From Pseudomonadota bacterium (lineage in GTDB: Bacteria; Pseudomonadota; Gammaproteobacteria; Burkholderiales; Burkholderiaceae_C), in NCBI GenBank assembly GCA_021841865.1, contig JAKCDM010000026.1, positions 1 to 34,454 on the forward strand: 34,454 nucleotides of DNA, given 5' to 3'. The number at the start of each line of letters is the position of its first letter. Positions within the stretch are counted from its first letter, which is position 1. A program made the translations under genes and the position numbers. The notes beneath the pieces were generated by a model. That model was not told the origin of the DNA. It was given only the letters and a program-made list of their open reading frames with translations, and did not search any database. This document shows positions 25,671-34,454 of this stretch, piece by piece.

Positions 25671-26543
25671 TCAGGCCGCGGGTGGCGGCGAGGGCTGCAG
25701 GCCCAGCATGCGCGCCAGGTTGTTGCCGAGGTAGTCCTCGAGCACCTGCTCGGACAGGTTCATGCCCTGCGGCGGCTCGTGGCACAGCACCTCGAGAAGG
25801 CGCAACCACATCCCCGGCTCGTTCGGCGGCGTGTCCGATCCGAACAGGATCTTGTGGGTCGGCAGGACCTTGGCGAACTCCACGATGCGCGACTGCAGGC
25901 ACCAGCCGGACTCGCAGTACACGTTCGGCAGTTCCAGGGCCCACTGGAATGGTTCGAAACAGTAGACCCCGCCCGTCTGCACGCCGAAATGCGCCATGAT
26001 GAAGTTCACTTCAGGAAACTCTTTGATCATCGGCACCCACTCGGTGGGAATGCTGTACGGGCCGTCTCCGGTATGGAGTTTCACCGGCACATTTAATTCA
26101 GCGCATTTTCGAAAAGCCGGACGTACCCAATCCAGGGCGCGATCCGGTCGATACGCGTGCATATTTGCCTGCATCTGCACCATCTTGAATCCATGCTCGA
26201 CGACGTAGCGCTCGATCGCCTCGACGCCGTTGTCCACGCCGCAGCGCGGGTTGTAGACGAAGCAACCGAGCAGGCGATCCGGATGGCGACGCACGGCGTC
26301 CAGCGTGTACGCCATATAGGAGTCGATCGATTCACGTCCCGACAGCGAGCCATCGGTCCAGGTGTAGATGGTGTTGCCCTGCGGCGGTTGCACGAACGCC
26401 TTGTCGATTCGCCGCGGCTTGCCGTTGATCCAGTAGGGGCCGTCCATCATGGCAATCAGCCTTTCCACCGAGAAGGCGGGGCCGTCGTGTCGCCACGCCA
26501 GATCGACCTTGTCGGTCGGATAACAGCTCAGATCGATGATCAT
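25671..26543 (-). CDS. ACMSD-like amidohydrolase paralogue lacking the HxH motif
   Basis: A 290-residue paralogue of the preceding protein in the same operon. The N-terminal metal motif IIDTHLHPT is replaced by IIDLSCYPT, so the two histidines become S6 and Y8. The KLHANMH segment becomes QMQANMH, so Lys and His become Q123 and Q125. The other ligand positions remain: H157 in KLHTGDGP, H185 in MAHFG, D237 in FGSDTPPNEP. The fold-defining segments (DGPY.INGKPRRID, YRPDRALDW, NVYCESGWC, YLGNN.AR) are nearly unchanged, so the protein is under constraint rather than decaying. It may be a regulatory or structural partner of its neighbour, or use another mechanism. Strong ribosome site GGAGAGAGG precedes the ATG at 26543; it is the first gene of the operon. 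Confidence 0.88.
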   Translation of the reverse strand: MIIDLSCYPTDKVDLAWRHDGPAFSVERLIAMMDGPYWINGKPRRIDKAFVQPPQGNTIYTWTDGSLSGRESIDSYMAYTLDAVRRHPDRLLGCFVYNPRCGVDNGVEAIERYVVEHGFKMVQMQANMHAYRPDRALDWVRPAFRKCAELNVPVKLHTGDGPYSIPTEWVPMIKEFPEVNFIMAHFGVQTGGVYCFEPFQWALELPNVYCESGWCLQSRIVEFAKVLPTHKILFGSDTPPNEPGMWLRLLEVLCHEPPQGMNLSEQVLEDYLGNNLARMLGLQPSPPPAA

Positions 26544-26805
26544 GAAAACCTCTCTCCACAAATTTCGATTTGCACCATTCGAGCGCCAAAAACGATGGAA
26601 ACTGCCTTCGCCGCGCGAATTGAAGAACGTTGGATGGATTATTGAAAGGCCACTCGATTTCGTACAGTACTGTTTGCATGCACTGGTAAGACGTTTTCCA
26701 TATGGGCGCGTGCGGCACGCCACCGGCGAATGCCGTGGCTCGGCACGCGCGGCGATCTCCCGGGCATCAAGCACAATGCGGGTGTCGTCCCCCAGCCCCC
26801 CGCCC
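26544..26805. promoter_or_regulatory. AT-rich promoter region of the six-gene minus operon
   Basis: This 262-bp spacer between divergent genes is much poorer in G+C than the rest of the window, especially at 26544-26700. It contains three short perfect palindromes: ACAGTACTGT (26664-26673), TGCATGCA (26675-26682) and CCATATGG (26698-26705). The first two lie about 120-140 bases before the operon start, a plausible place for an activator site. A weak minus-strand -10-like AATAAT lies near 26640. No gene is visible. Confidence 0.5.
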
Positions 26806-28008
26806 ATGTACCGTCGCCTGCTCTGGTCCCTGCTCGCCGCTTGCGTTCTGTCGTTGCTGGCATGGTGGGGCGTGCAGCGCTGGCTGGGCCCGAACGTGGC
26901 CGCCTACCGCGTGCAGCGGCAGGCGCTGCTGCAGGACGTGGTGGCCACCGGGCGCGTGATCACGCCGTCGCGGGTCAACGTGGCCAGCGAGATCACCGGC
27001 ACCGTGCTGCGCCGGCTGGTCGAGCGAGGCGACCATGTACGCCCGGGGCAGCTGCTGCTGCGCCTGCGCAACGACCAGGCCGATGCGCAACTCGCGCAGG
27101 CGCGCGCGGCGCTGGCCCAGCTGCTGCAGCAGACCCGCCCGCAGGCCCTGGCGGCGCTGCGCGGTGCCGATTCCGCGCTGGCGCTGGCGCGAGCCGTTGC
27201 GCGCCGCGCGCGCGGGCAGGCCGCCAGCGGCGCCTTGTCGCAGCAGGCACTGGAACAGGCCGAGCAGGCCGAACAGGCGGCGGCGCAGCAGCAGCACGCG
27301 GCGACCGCGGCCTGGCAGGCGGCGCGCCCAGGCGGCGCGCTGCAGCGTCAGCTCGAAGCCGCGGTGCGCTCGGCGCAGGCCGTCGGCGCCCGCTCCGATA
27401 TCCGCTCCGAGGTCGCCGGCGAGGTGCTCACGCGCAATGTCGAGGTCGGCGACACCGTCACCCCCGGCCAGGTGCTGTTCACGCTGGCGCGCGCCGGCGA
27501 CACCGAGGTGTCGCTGCCGGTGGACGAGCAGAACCTGCGCAACCTGGCGCTGGGTCAGTCCGCGCAATGCCTCACCGACGCGTTCCCGGGGCGCGGCTTC
27601 GCGGCCCGGCTGGTGTTCATCGCACCGGCGGTGGACCCGAGCAGCGGCACCATCGAGCTGCGCCTGCGCGTGCCCTCGCCACCCGTCTGGCTGCGCCAGG
27701 ACATGACCACGTCCTGCGACGTGGTCACGGCGCGCAAGGCGCACGCGCTGGTCGTTCCGGACGATGCGCTGCGCGCGCGCGACGGCGACACCGCCCAGGT
27801 GCTGGTGCTGCAACGCGGCAAGGCGCGCGCCCGCCAGGTGCACCTGGGCCTGCGCGGGCTGGTGGCGACCGAGGTGGTGCAAGGCCTGCGCGCGGGTGAC
27901 GTGGTGATCGCCGACCGCGCGGTACGCGCCGGCCAGCGCGTGCGCGCGGCGCTGCAGGGCCTGCCGGCGAGCGCCCCGGACGCCGGCGCGGGCGTCGCCG
28001 CGCAGTAG
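26806..28008 (+). CDS. HlyD/MacA-like periplasmic adaptor of an ABC exporter
   Basis: A 400-residue membrane-fusion protein. It has one N-terminal membrane anchor (LLWSLLAACVLSLLAWWGV), a lipoyl-like half (NVASEITGTVLRRLVERGD), an Ala/Gln-rich coiled-coil hairpin (about residues 85-185), the second lipoyl half (IRSEVAGEVLTRNVEVGD), and beta-barrel and membrane-proximal domains (VFIAPAVDPSSGTIELRLRV). It would link the inner-membrane ABC transporter encoded next to an outer-membrane channel. The ATG at 26806 starts just before the anchor; an ATG at 26776 would add ten Pro/Ser-rich residues. The order adaptor-permease-ATPase resembles devBCA-type exporters. The substrate is unknown. Confidence 0.88.
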   Translation: MYRRLLWSLLAACVLSLLAWWGVQRWLGPNVAAYRVQRQALLQDVVATGRVITPSRVNVASEITGTVLRRLVERGDHVRPGQLLLRLRNDQADAQLAQARAALAQLLQQTRPQALAALRGADSALALARAVARRARGQAASGALSQQALEQAEQAEQAAAQQQHAATAAWQAARPGGALQRQLEAAVRSAQAVGARSDIRSEVAGEVLTRNVEVGDTVTPGQVLFTLARAGDTEVSLPVDEQNLRNLALGQSAQCLTDAFPGRGFAARLVFIAPAVDPSSGTIELRLRVPSPPVWLRQDMTTSCDVVTARKAHALVVPDDALRARDGDTAQVLVLQRGKARARQVHLGLRGLVATEVVQGLRAGDVVIADRAVRAGQRVRAALQGLPASAPDAGAGVAAQ

Positions 28009-28027
28009 CCAGCGCGGCCCGCACATC

Positions 28028-29230
28028 ATGGGACTGTCCTGGCGCATCGCCTTCAACTTCCTGCGGGACGGCAAGGCGCAGACCCTGCTGATCATCGGGG
28101 GCGTCGCGGTCGGCGCGGCGGTGATCGTGTTCATCACCGCGCTGGTCGACGGGCTGCAGGGCAACATCGTGCAGCGCACCCTCGGCACGCAGGCGCATAT
28201 CGTGGTGTCGGCTCCCGACCTGCTGGCGCTGGCGGCTGCGCCGCCGCCGGGCACGGTGGACCTGCGGGCCACCGACGCGCGGCCGCAGCGCCTGCGCTCG
28301 ATCAACAACTGGCCCGGCATGCTGCGCGTGCTGCAGGGCCTGTCCGGAGTGCGCGCGGTGTCGCCGATGGTCAGCGGCCCGGCCTTCGCGCAACGCGGCA
28401 CCGCGGTGCGCGCCATCGCCATCCTGGGAATCGAGCCGCGACGCTATGTGCGCGTGATCCCGCTCGACCAGGACATCGTGCAGGGACACCTGGCCGTGGG
28501 CGCCAGCCAGGTCCTGGTCGGCACCCGTCTGGCGCAGGACCTGGGGCTGCGCGTGGGCGACAAGCTGCGCGTGCAGGGCGCGGCCGGCGGCTCGCAGGTG
28601 TTCGACGTCGCAGGGGTGTTCAGCCTGGGCGTTCGCGACCTCGACGAGCGCTATGTGTACATGGGCCTGAAGCCGGCGCAGTCGCTGCTCGGGCTGCCCG
28701 GCGGCGCGACCGAGATCGATCTCACGGTGCAGCATATCTTCGACGCGCAGCGAATCGCGGCGCGCATCGCCGCGCTCACCGGGTTGAAGTCGGAAAGCTG
28801 GATGGACACCAATTCCCAGCTGCTCAACGCGCTTCGCTCGCAGTCCCTGTCGAGCGCGTTGATCCGCTTTTTCGTCGGTCTTTCGGTGGCTTTCGGAATC
28901 GCCAGCGTGCTGGCGGTCAGCGTGGTGCAGCGCACGCGGGAAATCGGCATCCTGCGCGCGATGGGGGCGACGCGCCAGCGCATCCTGGCGGTGTTCCTGT
29001 ACGAGGGAGCCGCGGTGGGCTTCGCCGGCTCGACGCTGGGAGCCGCCGCCGGAGGCGCGATGGTGTGGGCCTTCAACACCTATGGCCCCGGGTTGTTCTA
29101 CGTGCCGGTGCCGCCGGCGCTGGTGTTCGAGGCGGTGGCGCTGGCCACGCTGGCCGGCGTGGCGGCGGCCGCGCTGCCGGCGCTGCGCGCAGCGCGCCTG
29201 GACCCGGTGGTGGCCATTCGCTATGTCTGA
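28028..29230 (+). CDS. ABC exporter permease (FtsX/MacB type)
   Basis: A 400-residue permease with one N-terminal membrane helix ([25 protein letters not shown]), a large periplasmic MacB_PCD-like domain (about residues 45-270), and a C-terminal FtsX domain with three helices starting [39 protein letters not shown], the last ending [15 protein letters not shown]. The [11 protein letters not shown] coupling helix and DPVVAIR ending are typical of LolC/DevC-like subunits. It lies 19 bases after the adaptor gene and overlaps the ATPase gene by eight bases. Confidence 0.9.
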   Translation: MGLSWRIAFNFLRDGKAQTLLIIGGVAVGAAVIVFITALVDGLQGNIVQRTLGTQAHIVVSAPDLLALAAAPPPGTVDLRATDARPQRLRSINNWPGMLRVLQGLSGVRAVSPMVSGPAFAQRGTAVRAIAILGIEPRRYVRVIPLDQDIVQGHLAVGASQVLVGTRLAQDLGLRVGDKLRVQGAAGGSQVFDVAGVFSLGVRDLDERYVYMGLKPAQSLLGLPGGATEIDLTVQHIFDAQRIAARIAALTGLKSESWMDTNSQLLNALRSQSLSSALIRFFVGLSVAFGIASVLAVSVVQRTREIGILRAMGATRQRILAVFLYEGAAVGFAGSTLGAAAGGAMVWAFNTYGPGLFYVPVPPALVFEAVALATLAGVAAAALPALRAARLDPVVAIRYV

Positions 29231-29945
29231 GTTCGCCGCCTCCCACGTGCTGCGCCTGCAGCAGCTGCGCAAGTCCTACCAGGTCGGCACGGCGCTGGAG
29301 ACCGAGGTGCTGCACGGAATCGACTTCGAGCTGCGGCGCGGCGAGTTCACCGCGCTGGTCGGCCCCAGCGGCTCGGGCAAGACCACGCTGCTGAACCTGA
29401 TCGGCCTGCTCGACACCCCCACGTCCGGCGAGTTGTACCTGCTGGAGCGGCCGACGCGCGAGCTGGACGACGCGGCGCGCACCGCGCTGCGAGGCGGCTC
29501 GATCGGATTCGTGTTCCAGTTCCACCACCTGATCCAGGCCTTCGGCGTGCTGGACAACGTGCTGATGCCGGCGCTGGTGCAGGGCGCGCGGCGCAGCGCG
29601 GAGCTCGAACGACGCGCGCTGGAGCTGCTCGAGGCCGTGGGCCTGGGCGCGCACGCGCACAAGCGCCCCTCCGAGCTGTCCGGTGGCCAGCAGCAGCGGG
29701 TGGCCATCGCCCGCGCGCTGCTGACCCGCCCGCCACTGGTGCTGGCCGACGAGCCCACCGGCAACCTGGACACCCACAGCGCCGATGACGTGTTCGCGCT
29801 GCTGCGCCGCTTCAACCGCGAGTTCGGCTGCGCTGTGCTGGTGGTCACGCACGACCCGCGGCTGGCCCAGCGCTGCGACCGCATCGTCGACCTGGTCGAC
29901 GGCCGGCTGGTCGGCGACCGGGCGATCGTCGCCGACGCGCGCTGA
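29223..29945 (+). CDS. ABC exporter ATP-binding protein (MacB/LolD type)
   Basis: A 240-residue ATPase. Walker A is GPSGSGKTT, the signature motif is [15 protein letters not shown], Walker B is [12 protein letters not shown], and the H-loop is VVTHDPRLA. These match the LolD/MacB subfamily, which powers FtsX-type permeases by mechanotransmission rather than by pumping through a classical channel. The ATG at 29223 overlaps the end of the permease gene. With the two upstream genes it forms a complete adaptor-permease-ATPase exporter. Confidence 0.93.
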   Translation: MSEFAASHVLRLQQLRKSYQVGTALETEVLHGIDFELRRGEFTALVGPSGSGKTTLLNLIGLLDTPTSGELYLLERPTRELDDAARTALRGGSIGFVFQFHHLIQAFGVLDNVLMPALVQGARRSAELERRALELLEAVGLGAHAHKRPSELSGGQQQRVAIARALLTRPPLVLADEPTGNLDTHSADDVFALLRRFNREFGCAVLVVTHDPRLAQRCDRIVDLVDGRLVGDRAIVADAR

Positions 29946-29981
29946 CACGCGCGGCTCGGCGCCTGCCGGCCGCGCCGGCGA

Positions 29982-30587
29982 TCAGCCGGCCGCGGCGAGG
30001 CTTCGCGCCACCTGGCGCGCCAGATGCTGCGCCGCGCGGCGCCACATGGTCTGGTTGTCGGCCTTGACCTCGAGCGTGTAGTCGCCGACCACCGCTGCGC
30101 GGCGCGGATCGATCAGCCGGGCCTGCAGGTACAGGATCAGGTCGCTGACCTTGCGCACCGACGCGCTGAGCACATAGTCGGCGCCGGCGCTGCGCCCCAG
30201 GCGCAGCAGGCAGGGTCCGCAGCTCGACGGATGGGCGTAGTCCCCGGCCAGTTCGCGTTCGTCGCGGCGCACTCCCGGGGTGTCGAGCATGCGCACGCCC
30301 GGCGCGGCCTTGCGCAGCGCCTGTTCGAACTGTGCCGGCATGCTGCGCAGCCAGTCGGCCTGCCACTTCAGCAACCGCGGGCGCTGGTCGATCGACGTGT
30401 CGAAGAACTCGAAGGGCAGCACGACCATGCGCTGCTGGCGCGCCGCGGCCGCGGGCGGCGAGTCACCGGCGGCATGGGACGCAGGCGCGGCGAGCAGCGC
30501 GCTCAGCGCCAGCAGCGCCGCGCGCACCATGGCGAAGCAGCGGTGACGACGCGGCGCGGAGTTCGGCTGCAAGGTCAGTGGGGGCAT
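29982..30587 (-). CDS. Secreted DUF3280/DUF2380-like protein
   Basis: A 201-residue protein. It has an N-terminal signal segment (MVRAALLALSALLAAPASHA after a short basic leader), then the domain core: VVLPFEFFDTSIDQ, a Cys pair in SSCGPCLLRLGRSAGADYVL, VRKVSDLILYLQARLID, and a last segment ADNQTMWRRAAQHLARQ. I recognise this as the DUF3280/DUF2380 group, of unknown function, whose genes I recall often near PQQ-dependent alcohol dehydrogenases. The ATG at 30587 is preceded by AGGAG eight bases upstream; an internal ATG at 30530 would start exactly at the hydrophobic segment. It is convergent with the ABC exporter and divergent from the sigma-54 activator. Confidence 0.72.
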   Translation of the reverse strand: MPPLTLQPNSAPRRHRCFAMVRAALLALSALLAAPASHAAGDSPPAAAARQQRMVVLPFEFFDTSIDQRPRLLKWQADWLRSMPAQFEQALRKAAPGVRMLDTPGVRRDERELAGDYAHPSSCGPCLLRLGRSAGADYVLSASVRKVSDLILYLQARLIDPRRAAVVGDYTLEVKADNQTMWRRAAQHLARQVARSLAAAG

Positions 30588-31088
30588 GGCGACGGCTCCT
30601 GGAAGGGCCCGGCCGCGCACGCCGCGGTCGACGCGCGCCGGGGGACGCGTCGGACCAGTGTATGCCCGCGCCGGGGCAGGCGCCGAAGCGCCGCGCGCGG
30701 GCGTCGATACGTGTGGTTGCATCCCGCCGGGCATGGTGCGGGCGTCGGCAGGACTGGACAAACAACGCGAATGTCCTTGTGAAGAGGAATGATGCACATT
30801 TTGTTGCAGATATCGTTAGGGCTTCGGTTTTTTTCTTGGTTTTTGCTCTGGACTCGACGAGCCGTGCGCGCAAGAATGAGCCGCAGGCTTCTGGCTCACA
30901 CAGCGTCGTCCGCACCGGACAGGGCACGACCAAGACCCTAGACGCGGGAACCATCGGGAGCCCCGGGACACACGCACCCCGACAGGGTGCGGCAGGCAGC
31001 GCAGGCCAAGGGGGGCCACGCGGAGCATGGCGTGAGCGCGCGCCGCGGCGTTCCGGATGAAGATGGTTCGAATCCGAGGAGACCGGAG
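30588..31088. other. 501-bp divergent spacer before the sigma-54 activator gene
   Basis: No convincing gene is visible. The centre (about 30780-30850) is unusually AT-rich with runs of T (GGTTTTTTTC and GGTTTTTGC), and probably holds promoters for one or both divergent genes. A seven-base-pair hairpin CGCACCC/GGGTGCG with a five-base loop lies at 30973-30991 in what would be the activator leader. A ribosome site GAGGA at 31076-31080 ends the spacer. Confidence 0.5.
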
Positions 31089-33064
<1,976 letters not shown>

Positions 33065-33065
<1 letters not shown>

Positions 33066-33087
33066 CGGCGCGCGGCCTGTGCGCCGC
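33065..33087 (+). terminator. GC-rich hairpin just after the activator gene
   Basis: GCGGCGC and GCGCCGC form a seven-base-pair stem with a nine-base loop, beginning at the last base of the stop codon. Only a short T-run (TTT, about 33091) follows at some distance, so termination is possible but weakly supported. Confidence 0.35.
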
Positions 33088-33112
33088 GCCTTTCCACTGT
33101 GTTGCAGGCGCT

Positions 33113-33127
33113 GGAGCAAACTGTTCC
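33113..33127. promoter_or_regulatory. Candidate upstream activator site (inverted repeat)
   Basis: GGAGCA-AAC-TGTTCC is an inverted repeat with one mismatch, about 100 bases upstream of the sigma-54 promoter. That is the usual distance for an enhancer site of an AAA+ activator. The TGTTCC half-site resembles what I recall for AcoR-family sites. Confidence 0.45.
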
Positions 33128-33168
33128 GCGCCGCGCCGCGCCGACCCGGCGCGCGCGCATGGCTTGCG

Positions 33169-33189
33169 ACGCGCTCCCTCGGAGAGCGT
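33169..33189. promoter_or_regulatory. Second inverted repeat upstream of the sigma-54 promoter
   Basis: ACGCGCTCC and GGAGAGCGT are nine-base arms with one mismatch around a three-base centre (CTC), 24 bases upstream of the -24 element. It has the same three-base spacing as the repeat at 33113-33127, but a different sequence; it could be a second protein site. Confidence 0.35.
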
Positions 33190-33213
33190 GCGCGGCAGGT
33201 GCTTCGAGCGAAC

Positions 33214-33229
33214 TGGCACGGAGGTTGCT
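33214..33229 (+). promoter_or_regulatory. Sigma-54 promoter of the PQQ dehydrogenase gene
   Basis: TGGCACG-GAGG-TTGCT matches the sigma-54 consensus (TGGCACG, four bases, TTGCA/T) at every fixed position. The GG and GC elements have the required ten-base spacing. Transcription would start near 33240, leaving a leader of about 128 bases. The adjacent activator with an intact GAFTGA loop supports it. Confidence 0.85.
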
Positions 33230-33238
33230 CACTGCGTT

Positions 33239-33263
33239 CCCGAGACCCTCAAGATCTCTCGGG
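33239..33263 (+). promoter_or_regulatory. Hairpin at the predicted 5' end of the dehydrogenase mRNA
   Basis: CCCGAGA and TCTCGGG form a perfect seven-base-pair stem with an eleven-base loop, beginning at the predicted transcription start. A hairpin at the extreme 5' end commonly protects mRNA from decay. Confidence 0.45.
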
Positions 33264-33314
33264 CAAGCGCGGGTCCGTCCCGCGCCTTCCCGACCCCGCG
33301 ACGGGGGAGCTCAG

Positions 33315-33338
33315 AGTCGCAGTCGGGCGACTGCGACT
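33315..33338 (+). promoter_or_regulatory. Perfect 10-bp leader hairpin before the dehydrogenase start
   Basis: AGTCGCAGTC, a four-base loop GGGC, then GACTGCGACT form a perfect ten-base-pair stem. It ends 14 bases before the ribosome site GAGGAG (33353-33358). It lies inside the predicted sigma-54 transcript and could stabilise the mRNA or affect translation. No T-run follows, so it is not an obvious attenuator. Confidence 0.55.
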
Positions 33339-33367
33339 TCGTTCACTCGCTAGAGGAGACAACTGCC

Positions 33368-34454
33368 GTGTACAAGTTCGTCAAGTCCGCAAGCCGCAAG
33401 GCGGCCCTCAAGCCCAGGTGGCTTGCAGGAGCCGCGCTTGTCGCTTTCGCCTCCGCCGGCATGCTGGCGGCGCAGGCGCAATCCATCGGGGAAATGTCCA
33501 GCAACCCCGACAACTGGGTCATGCCGGCCGGCAACTACGCCAACTGGCGCTACAGCAAGCTCGACCAGATCACCACCAGCAACGCCAAGGACCTGCAGCC
33601 GGTGTGGACCATGTCCACCGGCACGCTGCGCGGCCACGAAGGCCAGCCGCTGGTGATCGGCGACATGATGTACTACGAGACCCCGTATCCCAACCACGTC
33701 TACGCGGTCGATCTCAACGATCCGGACCACAAGGTGGCCTGGGAATTCACGCCACCGCCCAACCCCAACGCTCCTCCGGTGGCCTGCTGCGACGTCGTCA
33801 ACCGCGGCCCCGGCTACTACCCGGGCAACGGCGGCGAGGTGATCGTGGCCGCGCTCGACGGCATGATCTACTCCCTCAACGCCAAGACCGGCGCGGTCGA
33901 CTGGAAGTTCCAGAACGGCGATCCGAAGCTCGGCCAGACCGTCACGGCCGCGCCGCAGGTGTTCAAGAACATCGTGCTGGTGGGCATCTCGGGTGGTGAA
34001 TACGGGGTCAACGGCTACATCACCGCGCTGGACGCCAAGACCGGCAAGATGCTGTGGCGCGGCTACAGCAACGGCCCGGACAAGATGACCCTGATGAACC
34101 AGGGTGGCGAGCAGACCATCAACGGCGCCACGCAGGAGCCCGTCGGTCCGGACTCCAGCCTGAAGACCTGGAAGGGCGACGAGTGGAAGGTCGGCGGCGG
34201 AACCACCTGGGGCTGGTATTCCTACGACCCCAAGACCGACCTGGTCTACTACGGCAGCGGCAACCCGGGGACCTGGAACCCCTCGCAACGCCCCGGCCTG
34301 AACCGCTGGTCGATGAGCATCTGGGCTCGCAACCTGCAGACCGGCGCGGTCAAGTGGGTGTACCAGATGACCCCGCACGACGGTTGGGACTATGACGGCG
34401 TCAACGAGATGGTGCTGTTCGACGCCCACGTCGACGGCAAGACCGTCCCGGCGC
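33368..34454 (+). CDS. xoxF: PQQ-dependent alcohol dehydrogenase, XoxF type, lanthanide signature (partial)
   Basis: The first 362 codons of a periplasmic quinoprotein dehydrogenase; the right edge of the window removes the rest. The GTG at 33368 follows GAGGAG by nine bases and gives a signal peptide (WLAGAALVAFASAGMLAAQAQS). Propeller motifs include WTMSTGTLRGHEGQPL, the vicinal disulfide C140-C141 in VACCDVVNRG, GTTWGWYSYDP and NRWSMSIWAR. The metal ligands are E211 (GGEYG), N299 (GSGNPGTW) and D341 in WDYDGVNEM. The extra D343 of that motif marks lanthanide-dependent XoxF/PedH enzymes; calcium enzymes (MxaF) have Ala there. Overall it resembles XoxF/MxaF more than the ethanol type. The sigma-54 promoter and adjacent AcoR-type activator suggest alcohol-induced expression. 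Confidence 0.9.
   Translation, partial: MYKFVKSASRKAALKPRWLAGAALVAFASAGMLAAQAQSIGEMSSNPDNWVMPAGNYANWRYSKLDQITTSNAKDLQPVWTMSTGTLRGHEGQPLVIGDMMYYETPYPNHVYAVDLNDPDHKVAWEFTPPPNPNAPPVACCDVVNRGPGYYPGNGGEVIVAALDGMIYSLNAKTGAVDWKFQNGDPKLGQTVTAAPQVFKNIVLVGISGGEYGVNGYITALDAKTGKMLWRGYSNGPDKMTLMNQGGEQTINGATQEPVGPDSSLKTWKGDEWKVGGGTTWGWYSYDPKTDLVYYGSGNPGTWNPSQRPGLNRWSMSIWARNLQTGAVKWVYQMTPHDGWDYDGVNEMVLFDAHVDGKTVPA

Overview
The window is high-GC DNA (roughly 70% by eye) from a Gram-negative proteobacterium. An osmoregulated periplasmic glucan synthase, a trimeric-type porin, XdhABC-type xanthine dehydrogenase and many LysR regulators point to a betaproteobacterium, probably of the Burkholderiales; this is inference from gene content, since no rRNA marker is present. 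Coding density is high. I saw no tRNA, rRNA, CRISPR array, insertion sequence or integrase.

Layout. (1) 1-2971: the 3' end of opgH, then a PAS-PAS-GGDEF-EAL cyclic-di-GMP protein. (2) 2979-4714: a short ModE-like regulator divergent from an MFS exporter. (3) 4740-13283: a purine salvage and catabolism block. On the minus strand lie a LysR regulator, an AzgA-type purine permease and guanine deaminase. Divergent from them is xdhABC (xanthine dehydrogenase plus its Mo-cofactor maturation factor). A perfect 14-bp palindrome sits between the two arms.

(4) 13605-26543: a catabolic module that I cannot match to a described pathway. The plus arm encodes an NCS2 permease, an IorA-like 2Fe-2S subunit, a Tat-exported IorB-like molybdopterin subunit, a porin and a LysR regulator. 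The convergent minus arm is a tight six-gene operon: two tandem ACMSD-like amidohydrolases, a UbiD-family decarboxylase, its UbiX-like flavin prenyltransferase, a CobW-type metallochaperone GTPase and an AtzB/8-oxoguanine-deaminase-like amidohydrolase. Together these supply outer-membrane entry, inner-membrane uptake, ring hydroxylation, prFMN-dependent decarboxylation, deamination and hydrolysis, which suggests breakdown of an N-heteroaromatic (purine-, pteridine- or pyrimidine-like) carboxylate. One of the two tandem amidohydrolases has lost the HxH metal motif and the KLH histidine, so it may be a pseudoenzyme partner.

(5) 26806-29945: a HlyD / FtsX-type permease / ATPase exporter. (6) 29982-34454: a DUF3280-type secreted protein, a sigma-54 activator of the AcoR type, and the start of a PQQ-dependent alcohol dehydrogenase of the XoxF type. 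The dehydrogenase carries the Asp-Tyr-Asp signature of lanthanide-dependent enzymes. It is preceded by a near-perfect sigma-54 promoter, upstream inverted repeats that could bind the activator, and two leader hairpins. It is cut by the right edge of the window.
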